A model generated the notes under the pieces. It worked only from the letters and a program-made list of their open reading frames with translations, was not told the origin of the DNA and did not search any database. A program made the translations under genes and the position numbers. Shown here one piece after another: positions 46,593-55,450 of a stretch of DNA of 64,000 nt. Each line of letters begins with the position of its first letter. Within the stretch, counting starts at the first letter, position 1. The DNA comes from Sediminicola sp037203765 (lineage in GTDB: Bacteria; Bacteroidota; Bacteroidia; Flavobacteriales; Flavobacteriaceae). The stretch spans positions 310,001-374,000 of the forward strand of contig NZ_JBBCAS010000003.1 in NCBI RefSeq assembly GCF_037203765.1. The letters run 5' to 3'.

Positions 46593-47285
46593 TTAAAAGT
46601 TTTTGAGCATGTTCTCCAATCGTGGGCGTTTGTGTCTGCTGATAGGCAATTCCATGCCATGGACCTCTACCATTTTACTATTGAATCGTTCAATTTTTTC
46701 CAAGTTGACGATATAGGATTTGTGGATGCGCAGAAACTTGCCCTCAGGTAATTTTTTCTCAAACGCTTTCATGGTGGAGAGTACAATGACATTGCCACTT
46801 TTTGTAATCAATTTTATATAATCTCCCAAGGCCTCTATCCATTCGATATCATCTACGAATACCTTTCTTTTTTTGAGATTACTTTTTACAAAGAAAAATT
46901 CTTTGTCCTCCTCATCCCCATGGATCAGCTTGTAATTGTTAAAGGCCCTTTCAACGGATGCGTTGAAACGACTTTGGGTTATTGGCTTTTGTAAATAGTC
47001 TGTTACCCCGTATTCAAACGCTTTGAAGGCGTATTCCTTTTTTCCTGTGATCAGTATTATTTGGGGCTTTTTATTTAGGGATTCCAATAGATCGAAGCCA
47101 TTGATGATCGGCATTTCTATATCCAGGAAGATCAGATCTACCTCTAGTTCTTTAATTCCCTTGCTGGCTTCCATGGCATTGGCATATTCTGCTATAAGAG
47201 CAAGATGGGGATGGTTTTTAATTAATTTTGCCACAGCCAAACGCTGCATGGTAGAATCGTCAATAATGATACTTTTTAGTTGCAT
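46593..47285 (-). CDS. LytTR-type response regulator
   Basis: The 230-residue protein has a receiver domain (residues 1-120) with the phospho-acceptor Asp55 (LIFLDIEMP) and switch Lys about 100 (LQKP). A LytTR DNA-binding domain follows (about 135-230, with WIEALGDYIKL and FLRIHKSYIVNLEKI). No histidine kinase is adjacent. The Crp/Fnr-type site at 47506 points toward it over a 190-base leader. Confidence 0.92.
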   Translation of the reverse strand: MQLKSIIIDDSTMQRLAVAKLIKNHPHLALIAEYANAMEASKGIKELEVDLIFLDIEMPIINGFDLLESLNKKPQIILITGKKEYAFKAFEYGVTDYLQKPITQSRFNASVERAFNNYKLIHGDEEDKEFFFVKSNLKKRKVFVDDIEWIEALGDYIKLITKSGNVIVLSTMKAFEKKLPEGKFLRIHKSYIVNLEKIERFNSKMVEVHGMELPISRHKRPRLENMLKNF

Positions 47286-47635
47286 AGCACTGGTTTTAAG
47301 AAGTATCTCCAGAACTTTCCCTAAGTGGCAACAGATGGTCTTAACGGGGCGTAATAAGTTAGTAAGCGGTAAATGTCATTTAAAGACCAGTTTAACGGGG
47401 GATTTTCATTTGTTGTTTTTGATTAAGGTGAATGTTGGTTAGATACTTTGAGTTGATTAATACATTATTTCCATCTAAAATATACGAAATAAATCACTGG
47501 GATACTGATACAAATCAGTTTTAATAAATAAAATGGTTTCAATTAATTGGTTGAATATGAATTTTTTAGGAGAATTGTAAGGTGCCGCGCCTTTCTTCTA
47601 TTAAAGAAAGGGCAATGGTTTTTAACTTTACAGCT
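47286..47635. other. 350-bp intergenic region between rtcB and the LytTR gene
   Basis: No gene is seen. It holds a Crp/Fnr-type site (47506-47517) described separately, and an 8-bp hairpin (CCTTTCTT 47590-47597 with AAGAAAGG 47604-47611) just beyond the rtcB stop. The hairpin has no T-run on the minus strand. Confidence 0.6.
47475..47517 (-). promoter_or_regulatory. Crp/Fnr-type operator and -7 element toward the LytTR gene
   Basis: TGATACAAATCA (47506-47517) is centred 29.5 bp from a TA on the minus strand (47482-47481, element TATTTTAG). The plus mirror has no TA. The inferred leader to the LytTR start is about 190 bases, longer than for the other sites, so this one is less sure. Confidence 0.62.
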
Positions 47636-49084
47636 TTAGCCTTTCACAACCGCTACAGGTTTTATTTTGGCTACTTTCTTCACTATGCCGGAGGCACAGA
47701 CCGTATCTACGACCAAATTTACGTCCTTATAGGCTAATGGGGCTTCCTCAGCAATGCCTTTGAAGGAACCGGCCTGAACGAAAATGCCCCTATCTTTGAG
47801 TTGTTCCTTGAGAACGGGAGCGTTGACCTGCTTTTTGGCAGCGGTTCTGGACAAACGCCTACCCGCACCATGGCAACAGGAACCAAAGGTAAGTTCGTGG
47901 CTTTTGGAGGTTCCAATGAGCACATAGGAGCTGGTTCCCATGCTACCGGGTATAATCACCGGTTGTCCCAAATCATTATAACTTTTTGGCAATTCGCTAA
48001 ATCCTGGGCCAAATGCCCTTGTTGCTCCTTTTCGGTGCACGATGACCTTTTGTTTTATACCATTTATCTCATGCGTTTCAATTTTTGCCATATTATGTGC
48101 AACGTCATACATGAGGTCCAATGTACCCTGTTTGTCCCCAAATACATTTTTCCAAGCCTTTCTTGCTTCCCAGGTAATAATCTGCCGGTTGCACCAGGCA
48201 TAATTGGCGGCAGCGCACATGGCCTTATAATAATTTTGTCCTTCCAAAGAATCAAATGGAACGCAGCTCAATTCGCGGTCCGGAACTTTAATGTCATACT
48301 TTTCCATAGCGTTCATCATGATCTTGATATAATCTGTCGCAATCTGATGTCCAAGCCCCCTTGAACCGGTATGGATCAAAATCACAAGATGCCCTTTTTT
48401 AATATTAAAAGCCTCTGCAATTTCATCCTCATAGATTTCTTCCACATAATCAACTTCTACAAAATGATTTCCGGAGCCTATGGTGCCCAATTGATCCAGG
48501 CCTCTCCTTTTTGCCATTTCCGATACCTTGGAAGCATCTGCATCGGCCAATCGGCCATTGCTTTCCATAAAGGAAAGGTCCTCCAATTCCCCATAGCCTT
48601 GGTCAATGGCCCATTCTGCTCCTTGTTCCAATACTTCATCCATTTCTTTTGGTGATAACATTAAAAAACCTCCTTTGCCCATTCCCGAGGGAATTTGGGC
48701 GTACATTTCCTTGGACAGTTCCTCAATTTTATCCTTTACTTCATCCAAAACTATAGCAGAGGTAAGCAATCTGACACCACAATTGATGTCATAACCTATT
48801 CCTCCAGGAGAAATGGCTCCTGATGGATGAATTGTGGCAGCGACCCCACCAATGGGAAAACCATATCCTTCATGTACATCGGGCATAACCCAAGAAGCTC
48901 CTTGGATTCCGGGGAGGTTGGCCACATTGACCAACTGTACCAACGATCTATCACCAATGATATCGTCCAAGATGGCCTCTTTTGCCAAAATGCGTGCTGG
49001 GACCCTCATATTCTTATGGAAGGTTTTTGGGATCTCCCATAAATAGTCCGCCTTTCTGCTCAGGTTGTGTTTTCCAATTTTCAT
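47636..49084 (-). CDS. rtcB: RtcB RNA ligase
   Basis: The 482-residue protein joins 2',3'-cyclic phosphate or 3'-phosphate RNA ends to 5'-OH ends with GTP and manganese. Family blocks are present: GGIGYDINCGVRLL (metal Cys), IGSGNHFVEVDYV, HTGSRGLGHQ and CHGAGRRLSRTAAK, where the HGAGR histidine is the guanylylated residue. Its start overlaps the archease stop (ATGA). It is the last gene of the baeRF-methyltransferase-archease-rtcB unit. Confidence 0.96.
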   Translation of the reverse strand: MKIGKHNLSRKADYLWEIPKTFHKNMRVPARILAKEAILDDIIGDRSLVQLVNVANLPGIQGASWVMPDVHEGYGFPIGGVAATIHPSGAISPGGIGYDINCGVRLLTSAIVLDEVKDKIEELSKEMYAQIPSGMGKGGFLMLSPKEMDEVLEQGAEWAIDQGYGELEDLSFMESNGRLADADASKVSEMAKRRGLDQLGTIGSGNHFVEVDYVEEIYEDEIAEAFNIKKGHLVILIHTGSRGLGHQIATDYIKIMMNAMEKYDIKVPDRELSCVPFDSLEGQNYYKAMCAAANYAWCNRQIITWEARKAWKNVFGDKQGTLDLMYDVAHNMAKIETHEINGIKQKVIVHRKGATRAFGPGFSELPKSYNDLGQPVIIPGSMGTSSYVLIGTSKSHELTFGSCCHGAGRRLSRTAAKKQVNAPVLKEQLKDRGIFVQAGSFKGIAEEAPLAYKDVNLVVDTVCASGIVKKVAKIKPVAVVKG

Positions 49085-49494
49085 ATGTCAAATATTATAA
49101 AGGTTTCCCATTGGTCATTATTGTTTTTTATGAGGAGTGCCTCATGATAGGTAACCGCCTTGATTTCTTCATCTAGACTGTCAATATGTTTTCCAAATAG
49201 GGTCACCTTCAATTTGTTGTCTTGTAGTTCTTGTATTTCTAACCGACAATAGACCGCCTTTTCTGCATAGGAATGTGCTAATACCTCTGATAGAAAATCT
49301 ATCAATAAACACGTATTGTCCTTAGATTCAATTTCAATGGTGGATTCCAAATCGAAATTTGACTCATCCTTACACAGTCCTTCCTTCAATATTTCAGCCA
49401 TACCCAGTAATGCTGCTTCGTATATTTTGACCAGGGTGGGGGCTTCTACCCTCATCCTAATATCTGCGGTATGGGGATGAAATTCGAACATCAT
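49081..49494 (-). CDS. Archease
   Basis: The 137-residue protein has the archease fold signatures FEFHPHTADIRMRVEA at the N terminus and a conserved C-terminal Asp (FIIFDI-end). Archease accelerates RtcB guanylylation and widens its nucleotide use. It is coupled to both neighbours by ATGA overlaps. Confidence 0.92.
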   Translation of the reverse strand: MMFEFHPHTADIRMRVEAPTLVKIYEAALLGMAEILKEGLCKDESNFDLESTIEIESKDNTCLLIDFLSEVLAHSYAEKAVYCRLEIQELQDNKLKVTLFGKHIDSLDEEIKAVTYHEALLIKNNNDQWETFIIFDI

Positions 49495-50129
49495 TTTTTA
49501 TCGGCCTTGATCACTACGAATGAGCCTTCGCCATGTCCTTTTTTTGGTTGTTGTACTTCCTGTATGGATTCCAGTTCCCCAAAAAGGGTCTGGTTGTATT
49601 CCAGATTCCTGAATCCCGTTGTTTTTAAGGTTTTGGTGAGATGGTCCACAGTATAGTAGTTGGCATATCTGAAAAAAGTACTGCGATGTCTTTTATTTTC
49701 ATATTGTTGTGCTATGCTTCTATCCTTATCCAAAAAACCCACAATAAGGGAACCTTTGGGTTTCAGTACCCTATAGGCCTCTGTAAAGGCGTGTTTTAGA
49801 TTCTTCAAGTGACAAACGGTTACGAAGAGTACAAAATCGAACTGAAGATCTCCATAAGGTAATTTTTCGGCCACACCGGGCATGATCTCAATACCTTTTT
49901 TTATGGCTTTTGCAGCCATGGAGGATGAGGGTTCAATTCCTTCTTTTATTCCAAGGGGTAGGGCAAATTGACCGGTGCCAACCCCCACCTCAATACCGCG
50001 GATATTCTCTGGCAATTTTGCCATATGTTCTTTTAAGGCTTCCAATTCAGATAGATAGGCCTTTTCATATTTTAGATACCAAGCTTCATAGGAAGCTACA
50101 TTTTCGTCAAATACTGCTATATGTTTCAT
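49491..50129 (-). CDS. Class I SAM-dependent methyltransferase
   Basis: The start at 50129 (MKHIAVFDENVASYEAWY, 212 residues) is preferred over a longer frame that would run up to the previous gene. Motif I GIEVGVGTGQFA is at about residues 44-55. Motif post-II (LQFDFVLFVTVCHL) and a late FVVIKAD strand complete the Rossmann-like fold. It resembles the UbiE/COQ5 subgroup. The substrate is unknown. It overlaps archease by ATGA. Confidence 0.85.
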   Translation of the reverse strand: MKHIAVFDENVASYEAWYLKYEKAYLSELEALKEHMAKLPENIRGIEVGVGTGQFALPLGIKEGIEPSSSMAAKAIKKGIEIMPGVAEKLPYGDLQFDFVLFVTVCHLKNLKHAFTEAYRVLKPKGSLIVGFLDKDRSIAQQYENKRHRSTFFRYANYYTVDHLTKTLKTTGFRNLEYNQTLFGELESIQEVQQPKKGHGEGSFVVIKADKK

Positions 50130-50172
50130 GATGGTAGCATTTATAGTTAAAGAGGTAACACCCCATAAATTA

Positions 50173-51342
50173 TCAGTACCGGTACAGGGCATTGAAGTCG
50201 GCTCCCTTTACGGGCATTTGATCGGGGTCCATTAGATAAACATTGCCCTGTTGTTTTAATGTTTTGAGAGCGGTCATATACGATAGGGAAACGTTGTTCA
50301 CTTTCTTAGTGTCGTTTAGGGTCACATGTCCCGTTTCCTTGTTGTAGGAACCGAAGAGGTCCAATTTGTCCGAAAGGAAGAGCGTATCTATTTTTCCTTG
50401 CCAGGCTGCCGGTATAATTTCCTTTACTTCATAGGAGGTTTTATGGGTGTTGTACAGTTCTTTGAACTGTTTTATTTTGGATTTCTTTTTATTTTGAAAA
50501 TAGTCGGACACAAGGCTCCAAGAGGCCAAATGCAATTCATTTTTATCTCTGTACTGCGAATCCCCCGAAATGTGTTTGTCATATAGATTCGCATACGTAT
50601 TGGCTTCCTTGTAGATAGGGTATAGGCTATCCACACAGGCTAGCACCAAGGGACTGTTTTGTCCGTTGATCACTTGATTTACGCCTTTGTCTACCGCCCT
50701 GAAGAAGGCAAACAGCTCTTTTTTGTCATCATCCTTACCATCGCCATGACCGTGAAAAATTCCAGCCCCATGGGGGGCATGTCCACTTCTGAACTGCATC
50801 AGCTTGGGTTTATAATCAAAGCCGACAGCTTTTTCCAGTTGGTCCGGCGCAAAATCAGCAATATAAAGATCCTTTAGGCCATATTTTGAGGCTTCATAAA
50901 GCTTAATATAGTCCTGACTGATCTCCAGTAGGTGGTACAAGTTCTGATCGTAATAAAGCGGTAGCAAGGGACTCAAATAAAAGTGGTTGGCCACGTAGGT
51001 CTTGGTTTCAAAGGCAATCGGAAAAAGGTATTGTTGAAGACCTTCATCATCCAGAAATAAAGCGAGGCCATCAGCGGGGTTCCTCCAAAGACTTACATCT
51101 CCCAATAGGTTTTCAATGGGTTTTAAGTACGCTTTGATTTCCTTTTCCTGCAGGTTATAGGATTCCAGGGCCTGGTGTACCTCCTTGATACAATTTTTTA
51201 ATCGAGCTTGTGCCATATGCTCATTCTGCTCTTTGCCTTTTTTGTCCATGGGTATGTATATGGAGACCGAGTGTAATGAACGTCTGTCTGCCAGGGCCTC
51301 AAATTGCTCGTAGTTGAGCGGGTGGTTTTCCGGGGTGTACAT
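50173..51342 (-). CDS. Release-factor-like protein of the bacterial archaeo-eukaryotic type (baeRF)
   Basis: The 389-residue protein has the layout of the baeRF group: an N-terminal helical/RNase H-like-type domain beginning RRSLHSVSIYIPMD, the segment WRNPADGLALFLDDEGLQQY (about residues 90-110), a middle VLACVDSLYPIYKEAN domain, and a C-terminal L7Ae/eL30-like domain (AAWQGKIDTLFL to NVYLMDPDQMP). I recognise the family from these blocks. Proteins of this kind are predicted to act on stalled ribosomes or tRNAs. It heads the unit with the methyltransferase, archease and rtcB and is preceded by the site at 51393. Confidence 0.75.
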   Translation of the reverse strand: MYTPENHPLNYEQFEALADRRSLHSVSIYIPMDKKGKEQNEHMAQARLKNCIKEVHQALESYNLQEKEIKAYLKPIENLLGDVSLWRNPADGLALFLDDEGLQQYLFPIAFETKTYVANHFYLSPLLPLYYDQNLYHLLEISQDYIKLYEASKYGLKDLYIADFAPDQLEKAVGFDYKPKLMQFRSGHAPHGAGIFHGHGDGKDDDKKELFAFFRAVDKGVNQVINGQNSPLVLACVDSLYPIYKEANTYANLYDKHISGDSQYRDKNELHLASWSLVSDYFQNKKKSKIKQFKELYNTHKTSYEVKEIIPAAWQGKIDTLFLSDKLDLFGSYNKETGHVTLNDTKKVNNVSLSYMTALKTLKQQGNVYLMDPDQMPVKGADFNALYRY

Positions 51343-51361
51343 AGCTTGTTGTTTTAGTTCC

Positions 51362-51404
51362 TCAAATTAGGCACTAACATCATCAATTACTATGATGTAC
51401 ATCA
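51362..51404 (-). promoter_or_regulatory. Crp/Fnr-type operator and -7 element of the baeRF-rtcB unit
   Basis: The perfect palindrome TGATGTACATCA (51393-51404) is centred 29.5 bp from the TA of TAATTTGA on the minus strand (51369 down to 51362). The plus mirror has no TA. The baeRF start is about 20 bases further. Confidence 0.82.
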
Positions 51405-51480
51405 GCCCAATCAATTAGTTTTCAAATTCCTTTGGTCCGGGTTTTCATATTTCCGCTATTGGGTATGTATTGATGGCAAC

Positions 51481-51523
51481 TGATATTTATCATTGTTTGC
51501 CCTTGGGGGTAGGAGTACTTTTA
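51481..51523 (+). promoter_or_regulatory. Crp/Fnr-type operator and -7 element of the first USP array transcript
   Basis: TGATATTTATCA (51481-51492) is centred 29.5 bp before the TA of TACTTTTA (51516-51523). The minus mirror has no TA. It serves the USP genes 51547-55016. Confidence 0.83.
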
Positions 51524-51546
51524 AACTATAGGTTTAAACACAAAGG

Positions 51547-52392
51547 ATGAAAACTATACTGATACCCACCGATTTTTCTGCCAATGCGATGAACGCCATT
51601 AATTATGCCGTAAAATTTTTCAAGTACCAGCGATGTGATATGTTCTTTATGCATGCCTATGCCGATGAGGTCTATGCGACATCCTCGGAAATGTCCACCT
51701 CCGAGTTTGGGGACTTTAAAGAAGAAATAGAGCAACGGGTAGACGGGGCCTTGGAGAAGTTGTTGGTGGATCTCAAAGAAATTTCACCTAATCCGAGACA
51801 CCAGTACAAAACTTTGTCAGTATTTGGTTCTTTGATAGATTCGGCCAATGATTTTGTTGAGGAAATGAATATAGATATAGTGGTCATGGGCACCAAAGGA
51901 GAGACCAACGACCAGAAGCTTACCTTTGGATCGCACACCTTACAGGTTTTAAAATATGTTCAGTGCCCTGTTCTTGCCATCCCTGCTGACTACGAATATA
52001 AAAAGCCCAAGAAAATACTTTTTCCAACGGATTATATGGTCCCTTATAAGAGAAGGGAACTCAAGCTGTTGCGTGACCTTGCTTGTTCCTACAGGTCGGA
52101 GATCCATTTCTTGTACCTGTCCAAGTTTGAAAAACTGGCAAGAAGGCAAGACGACAACAAAAGGTTTTTGGAAGGTTCCTTGCAAGAACTGAATCTCATC
52201 TTTGAAATTGTGGATAGTGAGGAGCGAACAGATACCATCAAGCGATATATAGAGATAAACGATATTCAATTATTGGTCATGGTGAATTCCAGACATTCTT
52301 TTTTGGAAAGTATGCTCTACCAATCCACCATAGATCAATTGGGGCTGGCCATTAAGGTCCCGTTTCTTGTAATGCAAAATTTGGTCAGATAA
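51547..52392 (+). CDS. Universal stress protein, tandem domain (array member 1)
   Basis: The 281-residue protein starts MKTILIPTDFSANAMNAI. Domain 1 (about 1-145) keeps the nucleotide motif MGTKGETNDQKLTFGS. Domain 2 lacks it and has VNSRHSFLESMLYQST in its place. USP proteins bind ATP or AMP and modulate stress survival. It is the first of four genes in close tandem. Confidence 0.9.
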   Translation: MKTILIPTDFSANAMNAINYAVKFFKYQRCDMFFMHAYADEVYATSSEMSTSEFGDFKEEIEQRVDGALEKLLVDLKEISPNPRHQYKTLSVFGSLIDSANDFVEEMNIDIVVMGTKGETNDQKLTFGSHTLQVLKYVQCPVLAIPADYEYKKPKKILFPTDYMVPYKRRELKLLRDLACSYRSEIHFLYLSKFEKLARRQDDNKRFLEGSLQELNLIFEIVDSEERTDTIKRYIEINDIQLLVMVNSRHSFLESMLYQSTIDQLGLAIKVPFLVMQNLVR

Positions 52393-52404
52393 AAAAGGTC
52401 TCCT

Positions 52405-53259
52405 ATGAAACGAATCCTATTGCCAACAGATTTTTCGAAAAACGCATGGAATGCCATTTCCTATACCTTGGCATTCTTTAAAAATGAAAATTGTACTTTT
52501 TATATCCTTCATACCTATACACCATCATTTTATAGGGTGGATTATATGCTTGGAGGGCCTACTTTCAGTGCCATTGCAGATGCCAGGGTAGAGGAATCGG
52601 TCAAAGGACTGGAAAAAACCCTACGGGACATTCAAAAAAAGTACGCCAATCCCAAACATCAATTTGAAACCCTTTCGGCATTTAATATTTTGACTGATGA
52701 GATTAATGAGGTGGTGGAAAATAAGGAAATAGACCTTATCGTGATGGGTACCCAGGGAGCCACCGGTGCCAAGGATTTATTCATTGGAACCAATACCATC
52801 CACGTAATTCGGAAGGCTCAAATTCCCGTGTTGGCCATCCCCGCCGATTATAAATTCAAGGAAATCCAAAAAATTGTATTTGCTACAGATTATTGGGCCA
52901 AATACAAGAAGGAGGAAATAGCCCCCTTGATTTCCTTGACCAAGATACATAAGGCCAAACTTATAGTGCTACATGTGATGGAGGAAATGGGACTTTGGGA
53001 GAAGCAGGAAGAAAACAAACAGGTCCTGAAAGACTATTTGGGGGATCTTTCGCATTCCTTTGATCAAATGAGCAGTAAACACGTGGCAGACGCCATTCAG
53101 GAATATATGGAAAACAACCAGTTGGATCTTTTGGCTATGCAAAACAGAAAACATCACTTTTGGGAACGTTTGCTGATGCGCCAAAATGTAAGTGCCATTG
53201 GTTTTCATCTCAAGGTGCCCTTTCTGGTCCTCCGGGACACGGGAAAGTCCATTAAATAA
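52405..53259 (+). CDS. Universal stress protein, tandem domain (array member 2)
   Basis: The 284-residue protein has the domain 1 motif MGTQGATGAKDLFIGT (about residues 115-130). Domain 2 carries QNRKHHFWERLLMRQN instead of a nucleotide loop. It lies 12 bases after member 1 and six bases before member 3, so it is in one transcript. Confidence 0.9.
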   Translation: MKRILLPTDFSKNAWNAISYTLAFFKNENCTFYILHTYTPSFYRVDYMLGGPTFSAIADARVEESVKGLEKTLRDIQKKYANPKHQFETLSAFNILTDEINEVVENKEIDLIVMGTQGATGAKDLFIGTNTIHVIRKAQIPVLAIPADYKFKEIQKIVFATDYWAKYKKEEIAPLISLTKIHKAKLIVLHVMEEMGLWEKQEENKQVLKDYLGDLSHSFDQMSSKHVADAIQEYMENNQLDLLAMQNRKHHFWERLLMRQNVSAIGFHLKVPFLVLRDTGKSIK

Positions 53260-53265
53260 TAAATC

Positions 53266-54114
53266 ATGAAGAATATTCTAATTCCAACCGACTTCTCAGA
53301 CAACGCATGGAATGCAATTTTTTGTGTGTTGAAGCTCTATAGGGATGTGGAATGTACATTTTATTTATTGCACACATACGAGGTCAGTGCCTCCCAAATA
53401 AAGGGAGCACGGGATTCTCAAAAGGCCGGTAAGCTTTATGAAGTCCTGGCCATGGAATCCGAAAAGGGATTAATGGAAACCCAGACCTATTTGGAAAGGA
53501 ACCATAAAAACCCAAAACACACCTTTATGACCTTATCCAAACCGGATCATCTTGTGGGGGCCATCAAGGACATACTTCAAGAAAAGTCTATCAAGTTGGT
53601 AGCTATGGGAACACTGGGTGCCACCGGAGCCAAGGAGGTTTTTATGGGCAGTAATACGGTCCGTGTAATCAAAGCAATTAGGAACTGTTCCATTTTGGCT
53701 GTACCGGAGGAATTTAATTTTCAGCAATTGACCACCATTGTTTTTCCCACGGATTATAGCAGGTTTTACTATAGTTTTGAACTCTTGCCATTGGCAGAGC
53801 TTGCCATGACTTGGCAGACTGCCGTCCATGTTTTTCATGTGGCACTGGAGGTAGAACTCAATAAAGAGCAACGATCTAACCAGGAAATACTCACGGAGCG
53901 GCTCAAGGGCGTCAATTTGATCTTTCAGGAAAAGAACATCCATGATACGATTACCGAATCTATTGTGGAATTTTCAACAGATTTAAATGCCGATATGGTG
54001 GCCCTGATTCATTATCAACATACTTTTTTGGAAAAATTGACCAGGGAGCCGGTTGTGAAAAAAGTAGGGTTCCATAGTAGGGTACCATTATTGGTGCTCC
54101 CGGAATTATCCTAA
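53266..54114 (+). CDS. Universal stress protein, tandem domain (array member 3)
   Basis: The 282-residue protein has domain 1 MGTLGATGAKEVFMGS intact. Domain 2 has IHYQHTFLEKLTREPVVKKVGF, the clearest version of the domain-2 motif shared by the array. It is tightly packed after member 2. Confidence 0.9.
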   Translation: MKNILIPTDFSDNAWNAIFCVLKLYRDVECTFYLLHTYEVSASQIKGARDSQKAGKLYEVLAMESEKGLMETQTYLERNHKNPKHTFMTLSKPDHLVGAIKDILQEKSIKLVAMGTLGATGAKEVFMGSNTVRVIKAIRNCSILAVPEEFNFQQLTTIVFPTDYSRFYYSFELLPLAELAMTWQTAVHVFHVALEVELNKEQRSNQEILTERLKGVNLIFQEKNIHDTITESIVEFSTDLNADMVALIHYQHTFLEKLTREPVVKKVGFHSRVPLLVLPELS

Positions 54115-54164
54115 ATATATAAATGAAGTTGGAACCAAGAAATAATATATAAAACCATGGTACC

Positions 54165-55016
54165 ATGAAGAAGATATTATTGCCCACAGATTATTCAGAC
54201 AACGCGCTGAATGCCATTACATATGCGATCCATTTGTTCGAAAAGGAGGAATGTACCTTTTACATCCTACACGTGGTACAGATAGGTCCATCGGGATACA
54301 GCAGTTCCTATAACAAAGGACGGGACACGAGACTGTACAAATTGACCATGGAGGAGGCCGAAAGGAGCACAAAAGAACTGAAAGAAACATTGAAAGACCA
54401 TGAGGGAAATCCAAAGCACAGTTTTGAATACCTCACCAATACCGATCCATTAATAAATGCCATAGGCAAGAATGTTATCAATAAGGATATAGACTATATT
54501 TTTATGGGGACCAAAGGGGCTTCCGGAGTAAAGTCAATTTTTATGGGTAGCAACACGGTAAGCGTGATCAAGAACATTGATTTTTGTCCTTTGGTGGCCG
54601 TACCTGAGGAATATCGTTTTGATTCACCCAAAGAAATCTTGTTCGCCACGGATTTTAAACACGATTATTCTGAATTGGAACTAATTCCATTGAAGGGCAT
54701 TGCAAAATTGTGGAATTCAACCATAGTGTTGGTGTATTTTGGACTGACCGGTGAATTGGATGAAAACCAGGCGACCGTAAAGGATTCGTTGAAAAACAAA
54801 CTAGCCAATTTTTCGGTTAGAATGGACCAAGGTTATGCGGACTTTTCCGTTGCAACTGCCATCAACGAATATGTTACCGATAATAAGGCCATAGGTCTGG
54901 TGGCCATGATGAATAGAAAACATGGTTTTTTTGAAAAACTAACGCGGGAGCCCATCATCAAAAGTATGGCATTTAGCACGGAGGTACCTCTGTTTATCTT
55001 TCAAAAAATTGAATGA
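54165..55016 (+). CDS. Universal stress protein, tandem domain (array member 4)
   Basis: The 283-residue protein starts MKKILLPTDYSDNALNAI. Domain 1 has MGTKGASGVKSIFMGS. Domain 2 has MNRKHGFFEKLTREPIIKS. It lies 50 bases after member 3 and faces the convergent 89-residue gene. Confidence 0.9.
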   Translation: MKKILLPTDYSDNALNAITYAIHLFEKEECTFYILHVVQIGPSGYSSSYNKGRDTRLYKLTMEEAERSTKELKETLKDHEGNPKHSFEYLTNTDPLINAIGKNVINKDIDYIFMGTKGASGVKSIFMGSNTVSVIKNIDFCPLVAVPEEYRFDSPKEILFATDFKHDYSELELIPLKGIAKLWNSTIVLVYFGLTGELDENQATVKDSLKNKLANFSVRMDQGYADFSVATAINEYVTDNKAIGLVAMMNRKHGFFEKLTREPIIKSMAFSTEVPLFIFQKIE

Positions 55017-55036
55017 TGAATATGCATACCTGTTGC

Positions 55037-55306
55037 CTATGCCACTTCGTAATTGTCGCTTACGTGCTGGTGTACATGTGGGTTTTGTGTTGTAGGGTAT
55101 TTACATAGGGTAATAGGGTATCCTATCCTCCACAATTCCTGTTTTACCTGTTGGAAGGTCAATGGGTTGGCATAGAGGAAAAAGATAGTTTTATTTTCCA
55201 GGTCTATATCCAATATCCTTACATTGAGGATTCTACTGAGGTTTCGGGTAATGATTCTTTTGTCCTCATCAGTTTTTAAATGATCTAATTTGGCAATTGC
55301 TTTCAT
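55037..55306 (-). CDS. Small alpha-beta protein resembling an HMA domain without cysteines
   Basis: The 89-residue product follows a beta-alpha-beta-beta-alpha-beta pattern (NLSRILNVRILDIDLENKTIFF, then PLTFQQVKQELWRIGYPIT) like heavy-metal-associated domains. The CxxC metal loop is missing, and a His-rich tail (HVHQHV) follows. The function is unknown, so the metal link is only structural analogy. It lies within the USP array on the opposite strand and carries its own side of the site at 55360. Confidence 0.6.
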   Translation of the reverse strand: MKAIAKLDHLKTDEDKRIITRNLSRILNVRILDIDLENKTIFFLYANPLTFQQVKQELWRIGYPITLCKYPTTQNPHVHQHVSDNYEVA

Positions 55307-55328
55307 GATATATAAATTGGGTTAATTT

Positions 55329-55402
55329 CAAATCTAAGGCATTTCAAAAAAGGATAAAATGATTTGCGTCATGTTGGGTTATGTCATGTTACATTAAGTT
55401 TA
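55329..55402. promoter_or_regulatory. Bidirectional Crp/Fnr-type operator between the HMA-like gene and the ROK kinase
   Basis: TGATTTGCGTCA (55360-55371) is centred 29.5 bp from TAGATTTG on the minus strand (55336 down to 55329, a perfect -7 match). It is equally 29.5 bp from TAAGTTTA on the plus strand (55395-55402). Genes start on both sides, at 55306 and 55451. Confidence 0.84.
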
Positions 55403-55450
55403 TTTCTGGAACCAGATAAGGTTTCAGTAACCTAAACTAAAAGACAATCG

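Noticed and set aside
47590..47611. Hairpin just beyond rtcB, considered as a terminator
   Set aside because: The stem is good but no T-run follows on the minus strand; GC-rich sequence follows instead.
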